From an uncultured archaeon (lineage in GTDB: Archaea > Thermoproteota > CALKCG01 > B24), in NCBI GenBank assembly GCA_938082915.1, contig CALKCG010000075.1:1-10100 (forward strand): a DNA stretch of 10,100 bases, read 5' to 3'. Position 1 is the stretch's first letter. Every line of letters begins with the position of its first letter. The notes below the pieces were generated by a model, which worked only from the letters and a program-made list of their open reading frames with translations, ran no database searches and was not told where the DNA came from. Below are positions 7,115 to 10,100 of this stretch, piece by piece. The position numbers and the translations under genes were made by a program.

Positions 7115-7822
7115 GTGAAGGTTAAAGCGGTATTTTTCGACGCTGGAGATACGCTTTTCTACTCTAAGGGGGGTTTTCCATTTAGAGCTAGAGCTGTTAC
7201 GATTAAACTTAGGGAGTTGGAATACTCTCTGAGCGAAGTGGATGTTTTAAACTCCATCAGAAAAGTGGCCGAATGCTTTGAAAAGTTGAATGAGGATGTT
7301 GAATTCTGCCGTAAGTATTGGATAAGCTTAATCCTTTTAAACCTTGGCATTAAGAGGAAACACCACGATCTAGTAGAAGAGGTTTATAAAGCCTATAGAC
7401 GGGCATCTCTAGAGGATACGTTCATCTACGAAGGTACTACGCAAGTTTTAGAAGAACTTAAACGGCGCGGTTTCCTACTAGGTTTAATATCGAATACTAC
7501 GGATTATGAAGGTTTAAAAGATGTTCTGAAGAAGTTTCGAATCTTCGATTTATTTGATTCAATAGCGGCATCGGCTTTGACGACGTGGCGTAAACCAAGG
7601 AGGGAAATCTTCTACTACGCTTTAAATCAACTGGACGTTAAACCATATGAAGCAGTGCATATTGGAGATTCTTTGAAGAAGGATGTAGAGGGAGCTAAGG
7701 CTGTTGGCATGTACGCAATATGGAAGTTTAAAGAGGGGGAGAAGTTGGAGGATTCAAACTTTAAACCGGATTTCATCGTGAGAAATTTAAGCGAAGTTTT
7801 AGATATTTTAGAATTGATGTAA
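7115..7822 (+). CDS. HAD-superfamily hydrolase (subfamily IA-like)
   Basis: A soluble haloacid-dehalogenase-fold enzyme of 235 residues, normal for the family, probably a small-molecule phosphatase or dehalogenase. The four HAD motifs are visible: motif I FFDAGDTL (Asp9 nucleophile), motif II ISNTTD (Ser126), motif III Lys160 in WRKPRREIF and motif IV GDSLKKD (Asp185 and Asp190). An alpha-helical cap fills residues 15-100. The position two after the nucleophile, normally the general-acid Asp of phosphatases, is Gly11, with Asp12 one place later (D-x-G-D-T). The same arrangement is seen in some dehalogenase-like members, so phosphatase activity is not assured. Translation starts at a GTG, 20 nt after the dehydrogenase stop, pointing to co-transcription and perhaps a shared pathway. 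Confidence 0.88.
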   Translation: MKVKAVFFDAGDTLFYSKGGFPFRARAVTIKLRELEYSLSEVDVLNSIRKVAECFEKLNEDVEFCRKYWISLILLNLGIKRKHHDLVEEVYKAYRRASLEDTFIYEGTTQVLEELKRRGFLLGLISNTTDYEGLKDVLKKFRIFDLFDSIAASALTTWRKPRREIFYYALNQLDVKPYEAVHIGDSLKKDVEGAKAVGMYAIWKFKEGEKLEDSNFKPDFIVRNLSEVLDILELM

Positions 7823-7872
7823 ACCTACTTACGGTTATGGAGGCTTTTAGAGTTTAACTGTTTTCTTCAGTC

Positions 7873-7879
7873 TTTATAT
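7873..7879 (+). promoter_or_regulatory. TATA-like element upstream of a possible micro-ORF
   Basis: TTTATAT, within CTTTATATC, is the best TATA consensus in this spacer. It predicts transcription starting close to 7900, about 100 nt before ade. It could drive the 20-codon ORF at 7900, a small RNA, or a long-leader ade transcript. Confidence 0.4.
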
Positions 7880-7899
7880 CTTAAAAATTTTCTAACAAT

Positions 7900-7962
7900 A
7901 TGGGGATTTCAATCCATTTCGATTTATCTTTTCGGTCGCGTGCTTTACGGAAGGTTTTCTAA
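7900..7962 (+). CDS. Possible leaderless 20-residue micro-ORF
   Basis: An ATG at 7900 about 24 nt after a good TATA core opens 20 codons (MGISIHFDLSFRSRALRKVF) ending in TAA at 7960-7962. The spacing is what a leaderless archaeal mRNA would need. The peptide has no recognisable domain, and an ORF of this size arises easily by chance. The case rests entirely on the promoter spacing. It precedes ade in the same orientation and might act as a leader peptide. Confidence 0.2.
   Translation: MGISIHFDLSFRSRALRKVF
7904..7915. repeat. Short perfect inverted repeat (possible operator)
   Basis: GGATT and AATCC flank TC, a perfect 5-bp inverted repeat. It sits at the predicted start site of the upstream TATA element, where an archaeal repressor could bind. 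It is short enough to be chance. Confidence 0.25.
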
Positions 7963-7967
7963 AATAG

Positions 7968-7975
7968 TTTTAAAT
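7968..7975 (+). promoter_or_regulatory. TATA box of ade
   Basis: TTTTAAAT is centred about 30 nt ahead of the ATG at 8002 and about 21 nt ahead of the in-frame TTG at 7993. With the usual spacing transcription would begin near 7998, past the TTG. This supports the ATG and a nearly leaderless mRNA. Confidence 0.5.
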
Positions 7976-8001
7976 TTGTAGTCTGAGAATACTTGAAATG
8001 T

Positions 8002-9738
8002 ATGGTTGAGTTTAAAACATTAATTGAAGCTGCATTGGGTAAGAGGAAGCTTAGCATCTTCTTTAAAGGTGTGAACCTAGTGAATGTGTATACTGGCGAA
8101 GTTTACAAGTCTAATGTGGGGGTTTTAGATGATAGAATATGTTACGTGGGGGAGGGCGTCGACTTTGAAGCCTATGAGGTGATCGATGGAGGAGACATGT
8201 TTCTAACACCAGGCTTAATAGACTCCCATCTTCACGTTGAGAGTAGTATGGTAACTCCTTGGAGGTTCGCCGAAGCAGTACTGCCGTGCGGCGTAACAAC
8301 TGCTGTTGCAGACCCACATGAAATAGCCAATGTACTAGGCGTTGAAGGGGTTAAAGCCATGATTGAAAACTCTAGGGGATTGAATCTTAAACTCTACTTT
8401 TGGGCTCCAACGTGTGTACCTTCCCTACCCGGCTTTGAACATTCGGGCGCTGAAATAACTGCTGAAGACGTCGCTGAAATGCTTAAACTAGATGGGGTTT
8501 TGGGGCTCGGCGAAGTCATGGATTACAATGGGGTGTTAAACCTCTCAAAAAGGATGGTCGACATTATAAACGTGGGCTTGACTTCTAAAGTCCCTATCGA
8601 TGGTCATGCTCCCATACTTGGGGGGAGGAATTTAAATGCTTATCTGGCTTCTGGAGTTGAAGCAGACCACGAGAATTTCACAGTGGAGGAAGTCGTTGAG
8701 AAGGCTAGGCTTGGACTCTGGGTTAAAATTCGTAGAAATCTCGCGGAGTCCAAGGATTTCATAACGGCTGTTAAAAACCGTGGAGTAACTTCTAGACTCA
8801 TACTGACTACAGATGATACTTCGCCAGATTTACTCGTTGAAAGGGGGCATTTAGATGGTATTGTGAGAAGCGCTATTGAGAATGGATTAGACCCTGTTGA
8901 AGCTATTCAAGCCGCGACCGTTAGACCAGCACAACATCTGAGACTTTACGATAGAGGTGGTATAGCTCCAGGTAAACTTGCAGACTTAATCCTACTGAGA
9001 AACCTTGAGAAATTTGAAATCGTAGACGTGTATTCAAACGGTAAATTGACCGCTCGAAACGGTAAACTCACTATTCAGATGGCTCCGATGCTGTTCCCAG
9101 ATTGGGCTAATAGAACCGTTAAAACGCCGGAGTTGAAGATTGAAGACTTTATGGTTATAGCTCCAATACGACGTGGCTTAGCCACCGTGAACATAATAGA
9201 GGTTAGAGGGTTTGAAACGTATCTTAAAGAAGATAGGCTTCCGGTTGAAAACGGCTTTGTACAGTCTTTAAACTATGCTTTAGCAGTTGTCGTTGAGAGG
9301 CATGGAAAGACTGGGGGTATAGCCAAAGCATTAATAGACGGTTTGAACGTTAGAAGAGGGGCTATTGCATCAACCGTCGCGCATGACTCCCACAACATGA
9401 TCGTCTTAGGTAAATCACCGTCCGATATGATGGAGGCTTGTAAAGCTCTCAAAGGAGCACAGGGAGGCTATGTTGCAGTTTTAAACGGAGAAATCTTGTC
9501 CATTTTGAAGCTGCCAGTCGCTGGATTGATGAGTGAAGAACCAGTTGAAAAAGTGGCAGAGCAGTTTAAAGAATTTAGGAAAGCCGAGAGGAAGCTCGGT
9601 TTAGAGGAGGGAACACCGATACCATTGATAAGTTTACTAACACTGCCAGTCATACCGCACGTCAGAATTACAGATATGGGATTATTCGATGTAGACAAGG
9701 GTGAGCTTATCCCCCTGATTAAAGAGGTTACCGTTTAA
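8002..9738 (+). CDS. ade: Adenine deaminase
   Basis: Hydrolyses adenine to hypoxanthine and ammonia in purine salvage (EC 3.5.4.2). It is a metal-dependent amidohydrolase. From the ATG it has 578 residues, typical for the family. In order: an N-terminal beta-sandwich (VNVYTGEV), the metal-binding PGLIDSHLHVESSM at about 70-83, DPHEIANV at about 104-111, GLGEVMD at 168-174, DGHAP at 200-204 and LTTDD at 268-272. The sandwich returns with GGIAPGKLADLILL near 319-332. The C-terminal domain characteristic of Ade, not of other amidohydrolases, carries TVAHDSHN near 458-465. All expected metal-site residues appear present. A TTG at 7993 would add three residues, but the TATA box at 7968-7975 fits the ATG better. 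Its stop overlaps by 11 bp the end of the convergent UroD-fold gene. Confidence 0.95.
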   Translation: MVEFKTLIEAALGKRKLSIFFKGVNLVNVYTGEVYKSNVGVLDDRICYVGEGVDFEAYEVIDGGDMFLTPGLIDSHLHVESSMVTPWRFAEAVLPCGVTTAVADPHEIANVLGVEGVKAMIENSRGLNLKLYFWAPTCVPSLPGFEHSGAEITAEDVAEMLKLDGVLGLGEVMDYNGVLNLSKRMVDIINVGLTSKVPIDGHAPILGGRNLNAYLASGVEADHENFTVEEVVEKARLGLWVKIRRNLAESKDFITAVKNRGVTSRLILTTDDTSPDLLVERGHLDGIVRSAIENGLDPVEAIQAATVRPAQHLRLYDRGGIAPGKLADLILLRNLEKFEIVDVYSNGKLTARNGKLTIQMAPMLFPDWANRTVKTPELKIEDFMVIAPIRRGLATVNIIEVRGFETYLKEDRLPVENGFVQSLNYALAVVVERHGKTGGIAKALIDGLNVRRGAIASTVAHDSHNMIVLGKSPSDMMEACKALKGAQGGYVAVLNGEILSILKLPVAGLMSEEPVEKVAEQFKEFRKAERKLGLEEGTPIPLISLLTLPVIPHVRITDMGLFDVDKGELIPLIKEVTV

Positions 9739-10100
9739 AAGTCCCGTATTTTAAAGCCGCTTCATACAATGCTATTATATTGTCTACGGGAGTGTCCGGT
9801 TGTATCGCATGTGTTGGCCCTAATATTAAGCCGGTAGGCCCCAACTCAACTATTCTCTGTTTAACTTCCTCAGCCACATCCTCCGGTGTTCCGAACGGTA
9901 GTGTGCTTTGAACGCCTATTGTTCCTTCGAAGCAGAGCCTATCCCCATATAGTCTTTTGAGTTTAACCGGGTCCATGCATTCTGGTTGAACTGGGTTGAG
10001 TATGTCTACACCTATCTCGATCAGGTCTGGGATTATGGGCTCTATCCATCCGTCGCTATGGAAGAAAAAGAAGACCCCGTACTTGTGGCATAGGTCGGCG
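9728..10100 (-). CDS. UroD-fold methyltransferase/decarboxylase family protein, C-terminal part (truncated by window edge)
   Basis: The frame is open from the right window edge to the TAA at 9728-9730, giving 123 residues of C-terminal sequence. The ATG at 9976 is internal, because homologous sequence continues upstream of it. Diagnostic segments are FFFHSDGWIEPIIPDLIEIGVDILNPVQPEC, then DPVKLKRLYGDRLCFEGTIGVQSTLPFGTPEDV and the closing ILGPTHAIQPDTPVDNI. These are hallmarks of the COG0407 uroporphyrinogen decarboxylase-like family, where many archaeal members are presumed methyltransferases for corrinoid or other cofactors. It has HSDGW where the zinc methyltransferases have an HxC motif. 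It is clearly a different subgroup from the copy at the left edge, so the pair is not a recent duplication. Substrate unknown. Confidence 0.9.
   Translation of the reverse strand, partial: ADLCHKYGVFFFFHSDGWIEPIIPDLIEIGVDILNPVQPECMDPVKLKRLYGDRLCFEGTIGVQSTLPFGTPEDVAEEVKQRIVELGPTGLILGPTHAIQPDTPVDNIIALYEAALKYGTFKR

Noticed and set aside
7900..7920. GGATTTCAATCC resembling the end of some archaeal CRISPR repeats.
   Set aside because: It occurs once only, with no spacer-repeat periodicity anywhere in the window. It is kept only as a short inverted repeat.
9468..9698. A minus-strand frame inside the 3' end of ade.
   Set aside because: It is antisense to conserved ade sequence and has no motif or start-site support.

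Overview
The window reads as a stretch of archaeal chromosome. The evidence is archaeal-type TATA boxes placed about 24-30 nt ahead of start codons with little or no leader, a GGTG-type ribosome binding site, GTG and TTG start candidates, TruD and MoaA sequences of archaeal character, and a thiI remnant. A member of the Thermoproteota/TACK group (for example Bathyarchaeia or a relative) is my inference, because UroD-fold methyltransferase paralogues are numerous there. The sequence alone does not fix the lineage. Coding density is high. I see no rRNA, tRNA, CRISPR array, insertion sequence or phage gene.

Layout: (1) 1-594 (+), the C-terminal part of a UroD-fold (uroporphyrinogen decarboxylase/methyltransferase family) protein, followed by a 188-bp gap with no recognisable gene. 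(2) hisS (783-2093, -), divergent from an aminoglycoside-phosphotransferase-like small-molecule kinase (2258-3337, +). (3) A moaA-truD operon on the minus strand (5594 down to 3330), whose last gene overlaps the 3' end of the kinase gene by 8 bp. (4) Divergent from moaA, a broken thiI remnant (5671-about 6022, +): two reading frames together encode only the N-terminal region and THUMP part of ThiI. (5) A medium-chain dehydrogenase/reductase (6048-7094, +) followed 20 nt later by a HAD-superfamily hydrolase (7115-7822, +). (6) A 170-180 bp spacer with two TATA-like elements, then adenine deaminase ade (8002-9738, +). Its 3' end overlaps by 11 bp the end of (7), a second UroD-fold protein (9728 to the window edge, -), whose N-terminal part lies outside the window.

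How the genes work together: most are housekeeping. They cover tRNA charging (HisRS), tRNA modification (TruD pseudouridine-13; ThiI would make 4-thiouridine but is broken here), molybdopterin cofactor synthesis (MoaA) and purine salvage (Ade). The dehydrogenase/HAD pair looks like a small metabolic operon of unknown substrate. I did not find a clear new multi-gene system. The observations most worth checking are the decayed thiI that runs into the dehydrogenase promoter, the two UroD-fold proteins with an unusual (H/D)SDG motif, and the extra promoter with a possible 20-codon leaderless ORF ahead of ade.
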